Part shown: piece after piece, positions 43,430 to 53,170 of the stretch
How positions within the stretch are numbered: position 1 is the first letter of the stretch
Layout: each line of letters opens with the position of its first letter
Assembly (NCBI GenBank): GCA_903924465.1
Contig: CAIYBN010000120.1
Location: 62,001-126,000, forward strand
Direction of reading: 5' to 3'
DNA length: 64,000 nucleotides
Source: an uncultured Myxococcales bacterium
GTDB taxonomy: Bacteria > Myxococcota_A > UBA9042
The notes under the pieces: model-generated
What the model saw: only the letters and a program-made list of their open reading frames with translations
Database searches by the model: none
What the model was told of the DNA's origin: nothing
Position numbers and translations under genes: made by a program

Positions 43430-43567
43430 CCATGACGACCTTATTCAAACACCGCATTTCGTCGATCAGCCCTGTTGCATCTCGGATTAGAACCGCGAGC
43501 CCGCATGTTCAGTGGCACGCCGCGGATCGAGGACCCTTGATCACAGATTTCGGTCAGCTTGTAGACG
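43426..43567 (-). repeat. Family-1 dispersed repeat, copy C (diverged)
   Basis: 142 bases. On the minus strand GTCTACAAGCTGACCG to CATGGTTAG, collinear with copies A and B. The block GATCCGCGGCGTGCCAC is exact, but the hairpin partner AGGTGCAC is lost (GAACATGC). It fills nearly the whole gap between the TPR gene and the Cys-rich lipoprotein gene, and its left tip includes the TAA of the TPR gene. Confidence 0.8.
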
Positions 43568-43590
43568 TGGAACGGCTCGCAGATGGGGGA

Positions 43591-44346
43591 ATGAACGTGA
43601 CTGGGCCCATTTCAAGACTCCAAATGCTGTTCGCGCTGCTGTCGGCGTGTCTCGCCATCGCGCTCGGCGCGTGCACCGACAATCGCAACGCGGTGACGCC
43701 AGGCGAGTTGTTCCACTGCACCACCGACAGCGACTGTTTGAGCGGTTGGACGTGTCAGTGCGGCTACTGCCAGCAGCCCGGCATCCAGCAATTCACTTGT
43801 GGCGTTTCCGCTGGCGATGTCTCGGACGACGCAACGCTGAGCGACGATTCGGCAAACGGGGATGCCAACAACGACACCGATGCCAACAACGGCGACACGG
43901 CGGGAAGCGACGGAAACGGCGACACAACGGGCGGGACAGATGCCGCCTCGGATACCGGCGGGCCACCGGTCGGCACGCCGATCGGCGTCTGCAATCAATC
44001 CGTGTCTTCTGATGTCATCTTCACCACGTGCAACCTGGCGACCTGGTCTGGCTGCGACCCTGGTTACGGCTGCTACTACGGCCCGGCGATCAAACAAACC
44101 CTGTGCAAGAAGCACGCGACCGTGGGCGAGGGTGTGACCTGCGATCCGTGCAACCTCACGGATTGCGGTATCGCCGCGGACAGTCATGTCCTGATCTGCG
44201 ACCTGCCCACCAAGGTCTGCCGCCGCACGTGCGACGCCACCGTGCCGCTCAAGCCCAACCAATGCCCAGCCGGCGAGCAGTGCTATCAGCTGACCGACGC
44301 CAGCGGCGGGTTGTACCCTAGCACCGGCGGAATTTGCGCGCCGTAG
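43591..44346 (+). CDS. Cysteine-rich lipoprotein
   Basis: 251 residues from ATG 43591. Signal and lipobox in LLSACLAIALGACTDN. The mature part has about 20 Cys: a first cluster (CTTDSDCLSGWTCQCGYCQQ), about 60 residues of Asp/Asn/Gly/Thr low complexity, then a second set (CDPGYGCYYG, CDPCNLTDCG, CRRTCDA, CPAGEQCYQL). The pattern is that of small disulfide-knot repeats found in surface lipoproteins of this kind of bacterium. No enzymatic motif. Convergent with the zinc-ribbon gene; the 112-base gap has only a weak 5-bp hairpin. Confidence 0.75.
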   Translation: MNVTGPISRLQMLFALLSACLAIALGACTDNRNAVTPGELFHCTTDSDCLSGWTCQCGYCQQPGIQQFTCGVSAGDVSDDATLSDDSANGDANNDTDANNGDTAGSDGNGDTTGGTDAASDTGGPPVGTPIGVCNQSVSSDVIFTTCNLATWSGCDPGYGCYYGPAIKQTLCKKHATVGEGVTCDPCNLTDCGIAADSHVLICDLPTKVCRRTCDATVPLKPNQCPAGEQCYQLTDASGGLYPSTGGICAP

Positions 44347-44458
44347 CGGGAGAAAAAGCTGCGGAAAGTGGCCGGGTGCGCGCGTTTGGCGACCCGGCAA
44401 CAGCACAGGGCGCCCACCGGCAAAGACCGAAAGTGTCGGTAGATTCTGCTTGGCGCCC

Positions 44459-45721
44459 CTAGCGCAAACCGGGGATCCGGACGACGCCGGTGAAGTGAAG
44501 CGCCGCCAGGGCGACCAGAACCACAACGATCGCGATCGCGGCGATCCGCAACGGTGTCAGCAGCGGCTTCTGTTCGATCGCCGCCACCGGCATCCGTTTG
44601 GAAGGCGACGTGGCGGGCGCCAGTGATGCCTTGCCGGTTGTCGCCGCGCGGATGGCCGTGCTGGACGCCTGCGTGGAACCTTGCAGGGCCGCGTTGCTCG
44701 TGGTCGCGCCGCCACGACCGCCCGGATTGGCCGGATTGGTCACCACGCGATTCACCAACTGTCCGGACGTGCTGGGGGCCCGCATCGACGCCAGATCCTT
44801 GGGCGTCGCTTCCGCGGGCGGACGCAATCCTTCCAGTTCCGGCAATTCAGGGCGAATTTGGTTGATCGTACGCGTCACGCGCGGCGTGCTCGGCGGTGGC
44901 GGCGCATTGCTCGGATCCGGCGCACGATCGAACGCCTTCTTGACGGCGACGCCGTCGCGAATCGACGTATAGAAGGAGTGAAAATCTTTCCAGATTTCAC
45001 CATCATAGGACAAAGACATCGGCTGGCCGCTCTTGTTGGCCGCCCAACTGAACAGCGGATCCAGACCATGGAAATTGTAAGTGATGCCCATGGCCTTGAG
45101 CTTCCAATCCCGGTGCGCCAAGTCGGCTTCAGGCAGCGACGCGGCCAAGCTGTCCGCCAGAGCGGCTGCTTCATCCATCTCCGTCATCGCAGCGATGTCG
45201 ACCGGCGTCGGTTCATCGGTCACGATCGACAGTTCCTCGCCCACGACAAAGGCCTTGGGGATGGGAGAAGTCTGGCGCACCGCCGCGAGCAGCGCGTCAT
45301 TTTCCTGCGCACCGCTGAGCGTTCTCTCGGCGTCGGATAGTTCGTGCTCTGGGTCGCCGACGATGACGCCATGACCAAAATCGTCACTGTCCGCAGCCGT
45401 GCGTCCGGCTCGCTGGTCCGGTGGCAGCCAAACTTTGCCCGCTGTCGCATCCGCGGTGTTCTCGGCGGTGGGTGCGAATTCTGAAGTGTCACGAAAGGAA
45501 TGCGCCTGAAATTCCGACGAATCACGCTCGGACATCCGTGGTGCGTTCCGCACAGCGTTCGCGAGTTGTTCGTCCGGATCGCCGGAAGGCACCGGTGTGC
45601 CACAATGCGGGCAAACCAATTGATCGCCAAGCAACACGCCCGGATCGTTGCGGCTGAAGCCATTCCAGCACGAGCCGCAGACGAAATCAGTGATGTTGGT
45701 GATCGGCCGCGCGTCGGACAC
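44459..45721 (-). CDS. Zinc-ribbon membrane protein, probable regulator
   Basis: 420 residues from GTG 45721, chosen because GGGAGG stands 6 bases before it and because the ribbon begins there. Residues 10-38 form a zinc ribbon of the zinc_ribbon_5/MJ0042 type (FVCGSCWNGFSRND, LVCPHCG: two CxxC pairs). A long acidic, Ser/Thr-rich middle follows. A folded block comes near 215-280 (RDWKLKAMGITYNFHGLDPL, DGEIWKDFHSFYTSIRDG), then a Pro/Ala linker, and one membrane helix ends the chain (LRIAAIAIVVVLVALAALHF). The N-terminus should be cytoplasmic. Such proteins in myxobacteria act in signalling, but this one is not identified. Confidence 0.7.
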   Translation of the reverse strand: MSDARPITNITDFVCGSCWNGFSRNDPGVLLGDQLVCPHCGTPVPSGDPDEQLANAVRNAPRMSERDSSEFQAHSFRDTSEFAPTAENTADATAGKVWLPPDQRAGRTAADSDDFGHGVIVGDPEHELSDAERTLSGAQENDALLAAVRQTSPIPKAFVVGEELSIVTDEPTPVDIAAMTEMDEAAALADSLAASLPEADLAHRDWKLKAMGITYNFHGLDPLFSWAANKSGQPMSLSYDGEIWKDFHSFYTSIRDGVAVKKAFDRAPDPSNAPPPPSTPRVTRTINQIRPELPELEGLRPPAEATPKDLASMRAPSTSGQLVNRVVTNPANPGGRGGATTSNAALQGSTQASSTAIRAATTGKASLAPATSPSKRMPVAAIEQKPLLTPLRIAAIAIVVVLVALAALHFTGVVRIPGLR

Positions 45722-45876
45722 CCATTGCCTCCCATGATTTGACAACGCGGGGTTACGTGCAATTTCCCCGCGTCGTCGACCGAAAAATCGACACTCGCAA
45801 CCGGCAAACGGACGAGAGCCCGCATCGTGCCGACCAGCACACCAGCGGGCAGAATACACGGCAGGTTGCCAAACGG

Positions 45877-47031
45877 TCAACGCATCCGCAGCGCCGTCGG
45901 TCGCATCGGCAAGGTCCGCCACAGCGCGTCGTGAAGTTGCGGACGCAGCGCGCGGATTCCGGCCACGTGGTCGCGCGTTGGATGCACGCGGTTGGTGAGC
46001 AGGACTGCGAACGCGTTGTCGGATGGCGCAAACCACACACTGGTGCCGGTAAATCCGAGGTGACCGAAAGCATCGACCGGCACCCCCTCGCCCGCGCTGG
46101 AACCCGGCCGCGACGGCGTGTCCCAGCCGTGGCGCCAGGTCGTCGCGGTACAACCCGGCGTGGCCACCCATTGCCGACAGATCCCGGATGGCAGGTCCAA
46201 GCGTCCGTGGTAGGGCGTTTCGGTATCGCGCACCGCGCCGAGCCACTCGTTCGCCCAGATCGCTACGTCCGCAATCGAGCCAAAGAGCCCGGCGTGGCCG
46301 GCCACGCCATCCAATGCCGCACAGTTGTCGTCGTGCACAACGCCCCAGAGCGGGCGTCCCGGCGCACCGTTCGGCGGCCAGACCTCCGTGGCGACGATCC
46401 CAGCGCGCACCTCGTCGCCGCCGTTCTCGGCAGCATGCTGGCTGATCCGGCGAAAGCCCGCGTGCAAGCCCAACGGCCCGGCGATTTTCTGCTGAAACTG
46501 CACATCCAGCGGCTGGCCAGCGAGGTGCTCCAGCAACCAACCCAGCGCCATATAGCCCAGATCGCTGTAGACCGCGCACGAACCGGGAGGATGCGCTGGC
46601 GGTGTCATCAGTACCGCGCGCTGCACCGCTTGCGGCCGCGCATCAGGGCCCAGGTCGCGCGTTGCGGCGAAGAAGTCGAACCATGCCGGCGCGCCCGAGG
46701 TATGGCTGACCAACTGGCCAATGGTCGCCGAGCCGCGCGGCGTGTCCCGAGCCGTCGGCAAGTGCAGATCGAGGCGATCAGCCAAATGCACGCGCCCCGC
46801 CGCCACTTGCGCAACCAGGAGCGTGAGCGTGACGATCGGCTTGGTCAGCGACGCCAGGTCGAACTGACTATCGGCGTCAATCGGCTGGCCGCACCATTCT
46901 GGCAAAGCAGTGTGACCGACGGCCACGAGCGATCGCGCATCCGCGTGCTGCCAAGCCAGCGCCGCTGCGGACCCAACCCCGGCGTGAACCGCAGCGCGCA
47001 GCAGGGCATCGGCCTGCGCCGGAATCGCCAT
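45877..47031 (-). CDS. Serine hydrolase, beta-lactamase/PBP class C family
   Basis: 384 residues. SxxK as FDLASLTKP, the Tyr motif as YSDLGYM (YxN with Asp for Asn), GATIGQLVSHTSG and the third motif HLGFTGTS (HxG form). These are the marks of the beta-lactamase/esterase EstB/DD-peptidase clan (PF00144). There is no signal peptide, so a cytoplasmic esterase or amidase is more likely than a cell-wall enzyme. Ends 155 bases before the zinc-ribbon start; begins 3 bases after pepN. Confidence 0.85.
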   Translation of the reverse strand: MAIPAQADALLRAAVHAGVGSAAALAWQHADARSLVAVGHTALPEWCGQPIDADSQFDLASLTKPIVTLTLLVAQVAAGRVHLADRLDLHLPTARDTPRGSATIGQLVSHTSGAPAWFDFFAATRDLGPDARPQAVQRAVLMTPPAHPPGSCAVYSDLGYMALGWLLEHLAGQPLDVQFQQKIAGPLGLHAGFRRISQHAAENGGDEVRAGIVATEVWPPNGAPGRPLWGVVHDDNCAALDGVAGHAGLFGSIADVAIWANEWLGAVRDTETPYHGRLDLPSGICRQWVATPGCTATTWRHGWDTPSRPGSSAGEGVPVDAFGHLGFTGTSVWFAPSDNAFAVLLTNRVHPTRDHVAGIRALRPQLHDALWRTLPMRPTALRMR

Positions 47032-47034
47032 GAC

Positions 47035-49617
47035 CTACACCGTCTCGCCCGGCGTGCCATGGCGCTGAGTCTCGCGGTCGAGCCGGTCCGACAAGCCGCG
47101 CCAGTCGTTGCGCAGCGCTTCCACGTCGCTGCGCAAGCCGTCCACCTGAGCGCCTGCAGCCAGACCGCCGCGAACCGTCGCGATGGCCTCACGCGCCCGC
47201 TTGATCACGCGATCATCCACCGCGCGGTCGGCCACTTCCTGGAGCAGCGCAATCGTTCGCGCATCACCCAGCGTTGGCAGGGCTGCGCCGAGCGTCATGC
47301 CCAGGCGGAAGCTCGTGTCCGCCGTCCACGGGCCAAGAATGTCCAGCACACGACCCGGCTCCGCAACGAACTTGCAGAGCGCGCGAACAGCACCGCAACG
47401 CAGCAGAATGTCGTGGTCTCTTCCCAGGAACGGCGCGATGACCGCAATCGCCCGCGCGTCACCGAGCGCGGCCAGACCTTCCAGCACGCCGACGCGCACC
47501 GTTTCGTTCCAACCCGCGCGATCAAGGCAGGCGGCCAGCGCATCAAAGGCCAGCGCCTGGCGGGTTTGGCCCAGAGCCAGCGCGGTATCTGCTTCGACAA
47601 AGTAGGAGACGTCGCCCGCCTGGAGCCGATGGGCCAGCAGCGCCGCGGCCTCCGCCGTCTGGAACCGCCCGAGCGCCAGCCGCACGGCCCGCCGCGCTTT
47701 GGGATGCGCGAGGTCCACCGCGGCCAGCAAGTGGCCGTAGGCCCGCTGACTGGCAATTTTCCCCAGCACTTTCGCGACCTCGGCCTGCACGCACCACGAA
47801 GCATCGCGTTGCAACGCCGTCCCGAGCGCATCGGTCGTCTGCGCGGTCGGGCGCTTGCCCAATGCCTCCGCCGCCCGCAAACGCGCGAGCGCTGTGGGCG
47901 CCTTCTGCAGCGCCGCACGCAGCATCGGCTCGCCCAGAGACAAGTCCCAGGTCGCGAGCAAATCGCCGCGCGGATCGACCAGCACCATTTCCGGCGCCGC
48001 GGCACACGCAATCCACACGCTTTGCTGCTTCTTGTCGAGGCTCATTTGCCGGTTCACACGCGTGCCATCGGCGAAATGCAGTTCCACAGCCACGCTCAGG
48101 TCAAACAGCGGCGCGTGGGCCGTGTCCTGCGTTTGTTCCAGGGTCAGCTGGAGCTGTTTCTCGTCGCCATTCCAGCTTTGCGTCACTTTGAGTTCCGGAT
48201 AGCCCTTGCCGGTTTCCACCCACTGACTGAAGAACCGCCCCAGATCGCGGCCCGCGTAGCGTTCCAGCGCGCGGCGCAAATCCGGCGTTTCCACATTGCC
48301 GTCCGCGTGCTGGTTGAGGTACGCGCCGAGGCCCTGAAAGAACACCGCGTCGCCCAGCAGACGCCGCAGCATGTGGAGCACCGCGCCGCCTTTTTCGTAG
48401 AGGTGCGCGTCAAAAACGTCGATGGGCGCTTCGTAGCGATTCGTGACAATCGTCCGCCGGTAGTGCTCGGCATCCTCGGTGCGGTACGAGCGGCAGGCCT
48501 GCAGCCGCGCGTAGTCAAATTCGTCCGCGGACTCGGTCTCCTCGCGCCACAACTGCTCAAAATACGTGGCGAATCCTTCGTTGAGCCAGCCATGCGACCA
48601 GGTCCGGCAGGTCACGAGATCGCCAAACCATTGATGCGCCAACTCGTGCGAGACCAGCGGTTCCGAGGAGAAATCGAGGTGCGCCCGCGCATCGTGCAGC
48701 GTCAGATCGGTTTGCGTGGTCATGGAACTGTTTTCCATCCCGCCGAAAATGAATTCCGCGACCGCAACCTGGCTGTACTTCTCAAACGGATAGCGAACGC
48801 CGAGCAGCCGTTCGTACAGCGCCAGCATCTGCGGCGTGCGGCCAAAGGCGCGATCACCGTCCGCTTCCCGGCCCGGCAGCGTCCAGAAGCTCACCGGCAC
48901 GGGCTCGCGCTGCTGCACTACTTCGACAAACGGCCCGACGACCAGCGTCAGCAGGTAAGTCGGTGCGGGCCGCGACAGTTGCCAGTCGTAGATGCGCTTG
49001 TGCGGGTCCGCGGCCTTGTAGATGTCACGCAACGCGCCGTTGGATAGCGCCACTTGGCCGTCCGGCACCGTGGCGATCACGTGCAGCCGCACTTTGTGGT
49101 TGGGACTGTCGTGGCAGGGAAACCAGAATTTGTGGTCTTCGTCCTGGCCCTGTGTCCACGCGTGCGCGGGGCGATTCGGATGGTCTGCATCCGGAAGCAC
49201 AAACCAGAATCCCGACTTCGGCTCGCGGGTATCGAAATCCATGGTGACGCGAACGATATCCCCGCGCTGTGCGGGTTGACCCAAGTCGAGCCACAGAACC
49301 TTGCCATCGTGATCGGTCGCCAACTGCCGGCCCTGACCGTCGTAGGCGCGCTGGATCACCGGACCTTCGGCGTCGAAGCGGAGCTTTTGCAGCCCGGGAC
49401 GGCGCACCGCACCTTCATACGTCGCCGAGCCCCACACATGCCGCTCCGCCACATCGACTTCCACCAGCAGCGTCAGTTCTTGCCAATCCACGGGCACGTC
49501 GGGCGGAAACTGCTCGACCGCGCCCGCGGTTGCAAAGTCCTTGGGCGCACGCAACGCGCGCAAGCGAGCCGCCTGAATGGCGTGAATTCCGTGAAAACCG
49601 TGTTCGTGGCAGGGCAT
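47035..49617 (-). CDS. M1-family aminopeptidase with HEAT-repeat tail
   Basis: 860 residues from ATG 49617, preceded by GGAG at proper distance (an ATG at 49656 has no ribosome site). N-terminal beta domain; FIFGGMENSSM is the GAMEN exopeptidase motif; zinc site HELAHQWFGD (HExxH) with the downstream Glu in WLNEGFATYFE. After about residue 570 the chain turns into HEAT-like repeats (ARRAVRLALGRFQTAEAAAL and similar) and ends in a short coiled coil. It removes N-terminal residues from peptides. Cytoplasmic; no signal peptide. Confidence 0.93.
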   Translation of the reverse strand: MPCHEHGFHGIHAIQAARLRALRAPKDFATAGAVEQFPPDVPVDWQELTLLVEVDVAERHVWGSATYEGAVRRPGLQKLRFDAEGPVIQRAYDGQGRQLATDHDGKVLWLDLGQPAQRGDIVRVTMDFDTREPKSGFWFVLPDADHPNRPAHAWTQGQDEDHKFWFPCHDSPNHKVRLHVIATVPDGQVALSNGALRDIYKAADPHKRIYDWQLSRPAPTYLLTLVVGPFVEVVQQREPVPVSFWTLPGREADGDRAFGRTPQMLALYERLLGVRYPFEKYSQVAVAEFIFGGMENSSMTTQTDLTLHDARAHLDFSSEPLVSHELAHQWFGDLVTCRTWSHGWLNEGFATYFEQLWREETESADEFDYARLQACRSYRTEDAEHYRRTIVTNRYEAPIDVFDAHLYEKGGAVLHMLRRLLGDAVFFQGLGAYLNQHADGNVETPDLRRALERYAGRDLGRFFSQWVETGKGYPELKVTQSWNGDEKQLQLTLEQTQDTAHAPLFDLSVAVELHFADGTRVNRQMSLDKKQQSVWIACAAAPEMVLVDPRGDLLATWDLSLGEPMLRAALQKAPTALARLRAAEALGKRPTAQTTDALGTALQRDASWCVQAEVAKVLGKIASQRAYGHLLAAVDLAHPKARRAVRLALGRFQTAEAAALLAHRLQAGDVSYFVEADTALALGQTRQALAFDALAACLDRAGWNETVRVGVLEGLAALGDARAIAVIAPFLGRDHDILLRCGAVRALCKFVAEPGRVLDILGPWTADTSFRLGMTLGAALPTLGDARTIALLQEVADRAVDDRVIKRAREAIATVRGGLAAGAQVDGLRSDVEALRNDWRGLSDRLDRETQRHGTPGETV

Positions 49618-49683
49618 GGTCAACTCCAAATCGAGGCCGTGAGCGTAGGCCGGCATCACCCGCGCGGCAAGGCCATCGTGCTG

Positions 49684-49806
49684 CCTGGATCCAACGCTTC
49701 TGGCGCATTTCTGCGTCGCCGCGTCGAAAATGGCGCTCAACGACCGTGAAGGTCGTCTTCGCGCCATTTCTCCTGGCTCCTTGCATCCAGAAGTCGGCGG
49801 CCCAGG
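49684..49806 (-). repeat. Family-2 long-hairpin repeat, copy 3
   Basis: 123 bases between pepN and the VWA gene. The ends CCTGGATCCAACG and GGCGGCCCAGG pair, with TTCTGG/CCAGAA inside. The middle arms GAAAATGGCGC (49726-49736) and GCGCCATTTC (49761-49770) pair with one bulge, although their sequence is quite different from that in copies 1 and 2. The tip is ACGACC-GTGAA-GGTCGT. It may act as a spacer or transcription barrier between the two leftward genes. Confidence 0.85.
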
Positions 49807-49841
49807 CAAATTTGCTGGTGAATTCTGGGCTGCGTTTGCGT

Positions 49842-52151
49842 CTATGCGAGGCCCCAGCGACGGCGGAGCGCCCATTCCAGACCCAGCAGCAGCGTCAGCC
49901 AGATCATCACTTCCGGGCGCGTCCAGAGGTCCGTGTGTTCCAAGTCGGCCGTGTCAGCATCGCTTTGCCGCGGCAGCGGAATACCCGAAGCCGGCGCATC
50001 GTCGTGCCACAGCAATCCGCCCGATGACTTCGCCAGAAGCCGCAGCAGTTGATCGGACGGCTGCAAACGGCTCGCTTCACGTGTCGCGGGCGCCACGGCA
50101 AAGGGCGCTGACGCCTGCTGATTGCGACCATCCACCACGGCTTCCACTTGCACTTGATGCGGCCCCGACGCCATGTCCGGCAGCGCGAGCACCACTTCGC
50201 CGCGTTCGTCGGTCGGCTCCTGCCAGGCCTTCGATTCCGCCAGCGGCTTGACCGCGTCTGGCTTCGCGGCCTCCATCTTGTCGGGCTGCGGTTCCAACGG
50301 CGCCACGCGCCACCGCAAGGTCAGGCCCGAGACGGGTTGGCCACTCGCCGATCGCGCGGTCACCCGCACGCGCACCGGTTCGCCCGCCGCCACCGGCTCC
50401 GTGGGCGGCTCCAAACGCAGGGCGTTCAAATCCGGATCGTGCAGCAGCCAAGCCGTGAGTTGGTCGAGCAATCGGTGGTAGTCGTCGCGGCTCAGATCGC
50501 GCGCATCCGTCGCGGCATTCGGCGGAAACGCCCACTGCCACAGCGAGTCGGTCGCCAGCACGGCGCTCCGCCCATCGCCAATGTCCGCGACGGCCAGCAG
50601 CGGATGGCCAGCCGTGTCGGTCACCAGCACGTTGCCATCCCCACCGGCGCGCACCGACGTGTTGCGACCCGAAAACGCGTGGCGATTCCATGCCTTGTTG
50701 TTGCCATCGGCGTCCGCCGCCAGCAGCGAAACGGGGTGAAGCGCGCCAGCGGGCGTCAACATGGGCGTCACCACGCCATCCTGCCAGCCGACATCGGCCC
50801 CCGCCAAGGGTTCCAGCTTGATCGGCAGCCATTCCGCCAACGCCGTGCCGTAGTAGCCGCCGCCGCTCAGCGACTGCCGCCCTCCCAGCACCAGGAACGC
50901 GCCGCCGCCGGTTACGTACTTGTGCAACTCTGGCAAATAGCGCTCCACCTGAAACGGCCCGAACGGGAAATCCTGGAAGATGACGAGGTCAAAGCTGGAC
51001 AAAGAATCTTCAAAAATTTCCCGCGTTGGAAACGGGATCAAGGTGGTGTCTTCGCCGGAAACGTAGCCCGCCGCACCTTGGCCGATCATGATGTAGAAGC
51101 TCACCAGATCGACCGCCGGATCGCCGCGCAGATGCGCCCGCAAGAAGCGGGTGTCCCACGACGGATGACCCGCGAGATGCAACACCCGCGTGCGATCGCG
51201 CACGACCTGAAGCGACGCCCACGTTTGGTTGTTCACAACCGTCGCTTCATCGGGCAGCGGCGCGACGGCCGCTTCCAGCAAATGCGGGCCAACGTGCAGC
51301 GGCTGGAATTCCAGCTCGATCGCCCGTTGCGCCGGACCGCGGAGCGGCAAGGTCTTTTCCACCGCGATGCGCCCGTTGTCCTTGAGCACGAGCTTCAACT
51401 CGCCGTCGACCGTCGCGTAGCCGCTCAGTTCCAGATCCACGGTCACGGGCATGTAGGTCCGCGTGAAGCCGAATGCGCTCGCCCGCAGCGCCGTGACGGC
51501 CACGTCGCGCGCCGGTTTGGCGTCGCTGATCGCCACCGTGTGAATCGCCAGACGGAGTCGGTCGAGCGTCTCCGCCGACTCCGCATCCAACGTTTGGGCG
51601 TCATTCGCGGTGCGCGCCTGGAGCGGGCCATTATCAAGTCCATCGCTCACCAGCACCGCGGCCGACAGCCCCCCCGACCGCCGCGCGTCGCCCAGATCGT
51701 TCAGCGCGGCCAGAAAATCCGTCGACGGTCCGTCGGGCTTGCGCGTTTTCACATCCGCCAGCGACCGGGCCGGCTCCAGACGCTGCGCCATGGTGTACCA
51801 AGCGACCGGCTGCTTGCGCTCGATCCGCGCCGCCGCCGCCAACGCTTGATCCCAGCGTGTCTTGCCTTCCGGACCGTGCGCCATCGACGCCGAACGGTCC
51901 AGCAGCACCGCCACACGTTGCCCGCCGGGTCGCAGCGATCGGCTCACCCACGTCGGCTGCGCCAGCACCGCCAACACACTCCCGACGGTCAGCGTCCGCA
52001 ACAGGAACAGCAGCGCGCGACGTGGCTTGCTCGCCAATTTTCGGGTATTCCACGCCGCCAGCGCCAGCACGGTCAGCGCCAATGCGCCAACGAGCAGCCA
52101 GACCGGCCACGCCCAATGCAAACCCCATTCCAGATGATCGCCTTGACTCAT
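49842..52151 (-). CDS. Membrane-anchored VWA protein (BatA/DUF58-operon type)
   Basis: 769 residues. Two N-terminal helices (WPVWLLVGALALTVLALAAW, LLRTLTVGSVLAVLAQP), then a von Willebrand A domain whose metal site is VLLDRSASM (DxSxS) with VLVSDGLDNG. The central region resembles the glutamine-amidotransferase-like domain often fused to it (DLVIFQDFPFGPF, GGAFLVLGGRQSLSGGGYYG). A beta-sandwich and a C-terminal helix (EVMIWLTLLLGLEWALRR) follow. Such proteins occur with MoxR ATPases and DUF4159 genes. The stop is 35 bases from repeat copy 3. Confidence 0.85.
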   Translation of the reverse strand: MSQGDHLEWGLHWAWPVWLLVGALALTVLALAAWNTRKLASKPRRALLFLLRTLTVGSVLAVLAQPTWVSRSLRPGGQRVAVLLDRSASMAHGPEGKTRWDQALAAAARIERKQPVAWYTMAQRLEPARSLADVKTRKPDGPSTDFLAALNDLGDARRSGGLSAAVLVSDGLDNGPLQARTANDAQTLDAESAETLDRLRLAIHTVAISDAKPARDVAVTALRASAFGFTRTYMPVTVDLELSGYATVDGELKLVLKDNGRIAVEKTLPLRGPAQRAIELEFQPLHVGPHLLEAAVAPLPDEATVVNNQTWASLQVVRDRTRVLHLAGHPSWDTRFLRAHLRGDPAVDLVSFYIMIGQGAAGYVSGEDTTLIPFPTREIFEDSLSSFDLVIFQDFPFGPFQVERYLPELHKYVTGGGAFLVLGGRQSLSGGGYYGTALAEWLPIKLEPLAGADVGWQDGVVTPMLTPAGALHPVSLLAADADGNNKAWNRHAFSGRNTSVRAGGDGNVLVTDTAGHPLLAVADIGDGRSAVLATDSLWQWAFPPNAATDARDLSRDDYHRLLDQLTAWLLHDPDLNALRLEPPTEPVAAGEPVRVRVTARSASGQPVSGLTLRWRVAPLEPQPDKMEAAKPDAVKPLAESKAWQEPTDERGEVVLALPDMASGPHQVQVEAVVDGRNQQASAPFAVAPATREASRLQPSDQLLRLLAKSSGGLLWHDDAPASGIPLPRQSDADTADLEHTDLWTRPEVMIWLTLLLGLEWALRRRWGLA

Positions 52152-52157
52152 CGTCGC

Positions 52158-52967
52158 TTACGGCTCCGGTGGCGGCGCCAGGATCGGCGGAGGAGGCGGC
52201 GCAGGTGCCGCCAGGGCTTTCGCGCCCCGTCGCGTGCGCAGCAGGTGCATGACGTGCGTGTGGTCGTCCTTGTAATCCAGGCACAGCGCGTACATCACCA
52301 GGTTGACGCCCAAGCGAAACGCCTGTTCCCGCTGGGTTTCGCCACCTGGGATCACGGCCAGCGCATAGCCACCGACCGCCTGCCGCGCCAGCGCTCCCGC
52401 CAGATCATTGCGACCGTACAGCACGGCAAATTGATTGCCCACGCGAATCCCTTCCAGCTCATGCGCGTCCGCGCGCCGCCCCACCGGTCGATCCAGCCGG
52501 TAGAACGAGCGGTACAGCACGTGCGTCGGCGCCACGCGCTGCAGCGGCTGGGGAAACAAGCGCGCCAGCTCATGGCGAACGCCTTGATCAAACGCCTGCG
52601 AGGCCTCCGTGCGACCCGTGTTGTCGATGAAGAGCATACCACCCGTCGACAAATGCTGGCGCAGCGCCGCAACCGCCTGATCGGACAGGTGCGCCGGCGC
52701 CTTGTCGCCGCCCCAATAGAGGAGCGGGTAGTTGAACAGCGCAGGATCTTCCGGCCGGATGCCTACCGGTTGGCCGGCGATGTCGATGCTGGTCCGCAGG
52801 CGAATTTCCTGCGCCCAAGCAGTGAGCGATGTCGTGGGATCCGTCACGCCGGGCATTTTGAGCCAAGCGAGACGCACCGCGGAGCCTGGCAGATCCAGCG
52901 CGCACGCGGGCCCGGCCACGAACAGCCACATGGCCGTCAGCACACGACAAAATGCGGTCCTCAGCAT
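52158..52967 (-). CDS. DUF4159 exported protein
   Basis: 269 residues from ATG 52967 (LRTAFCRVLTAMWLFVAGPA, signal peptide). DUF4159 core: YPLLYWGGDKAPAHLSDQAV, HLSTGGMLFIDN, YRLDRPVGRRA, DLAGALARQAVGGYALAVI and the end GVNLVMYALCLDYKDDHTHV. Partner of VWA/BatA-type proteins; the two are 6 bases apart and surely cotranscribed. The role is unknown; the domain is related to class I amidotransferase folds without the catalytic Cys. A Pro-rich tail ends the chain. The MoxR-type ATPase usually nearby is not in the window. Confidence 0.85.
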   Translation of the reverse strand: MLRTAFCRVLTAMWLFVAGPACALDLPGSAVRLAWLKMPGVTDPTTSLTAWAQEIRLRTSIDIAGQPVGIRPEDPALFNYPLLYWGGDKAPAHLSDQAVAALRQHLSTGGMLFIDNTGRTEASQAFDQGVRHELARLFPQPLQRVAPTHVLYRSFYRLDRPVGRRADAHELEGIRVGNQFAVLYGRNDLAGALARQAVGGYALAVIPGGETQREQAFRLGVNLVMYALCLDYKDDHTHVMHLLRTRRGAKALAAPAPPPPPILAPPPEP

Positions 52968-53170
52968 CCATCTGTCCGGCGCAAACTCAAGCGCGGGCTG
53001 CGAGTGTAGCAGCTTCAGCGCGGCGCGGGGATGTGGCTGACCCGCCAGAATCTGCCACATTGTTGCGGTGTGGAGTATCCGCGCTGTCCGTGGCAGACTT
53101 TGCCAACCTGCGGTGTTGCAAAACCCGCGGCGTGTCCGCGTCACACCAACTGAAAGGATCCGGTGAACCC

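Noticed and set aside
45739..49047. 1102-codon open frame on the plus strand.
   Set aside because: Antisense to the serine hydrolase and the M1 aminopeptidase, both with full catalytic motifs; composition is Arg/His/Gln-rich.
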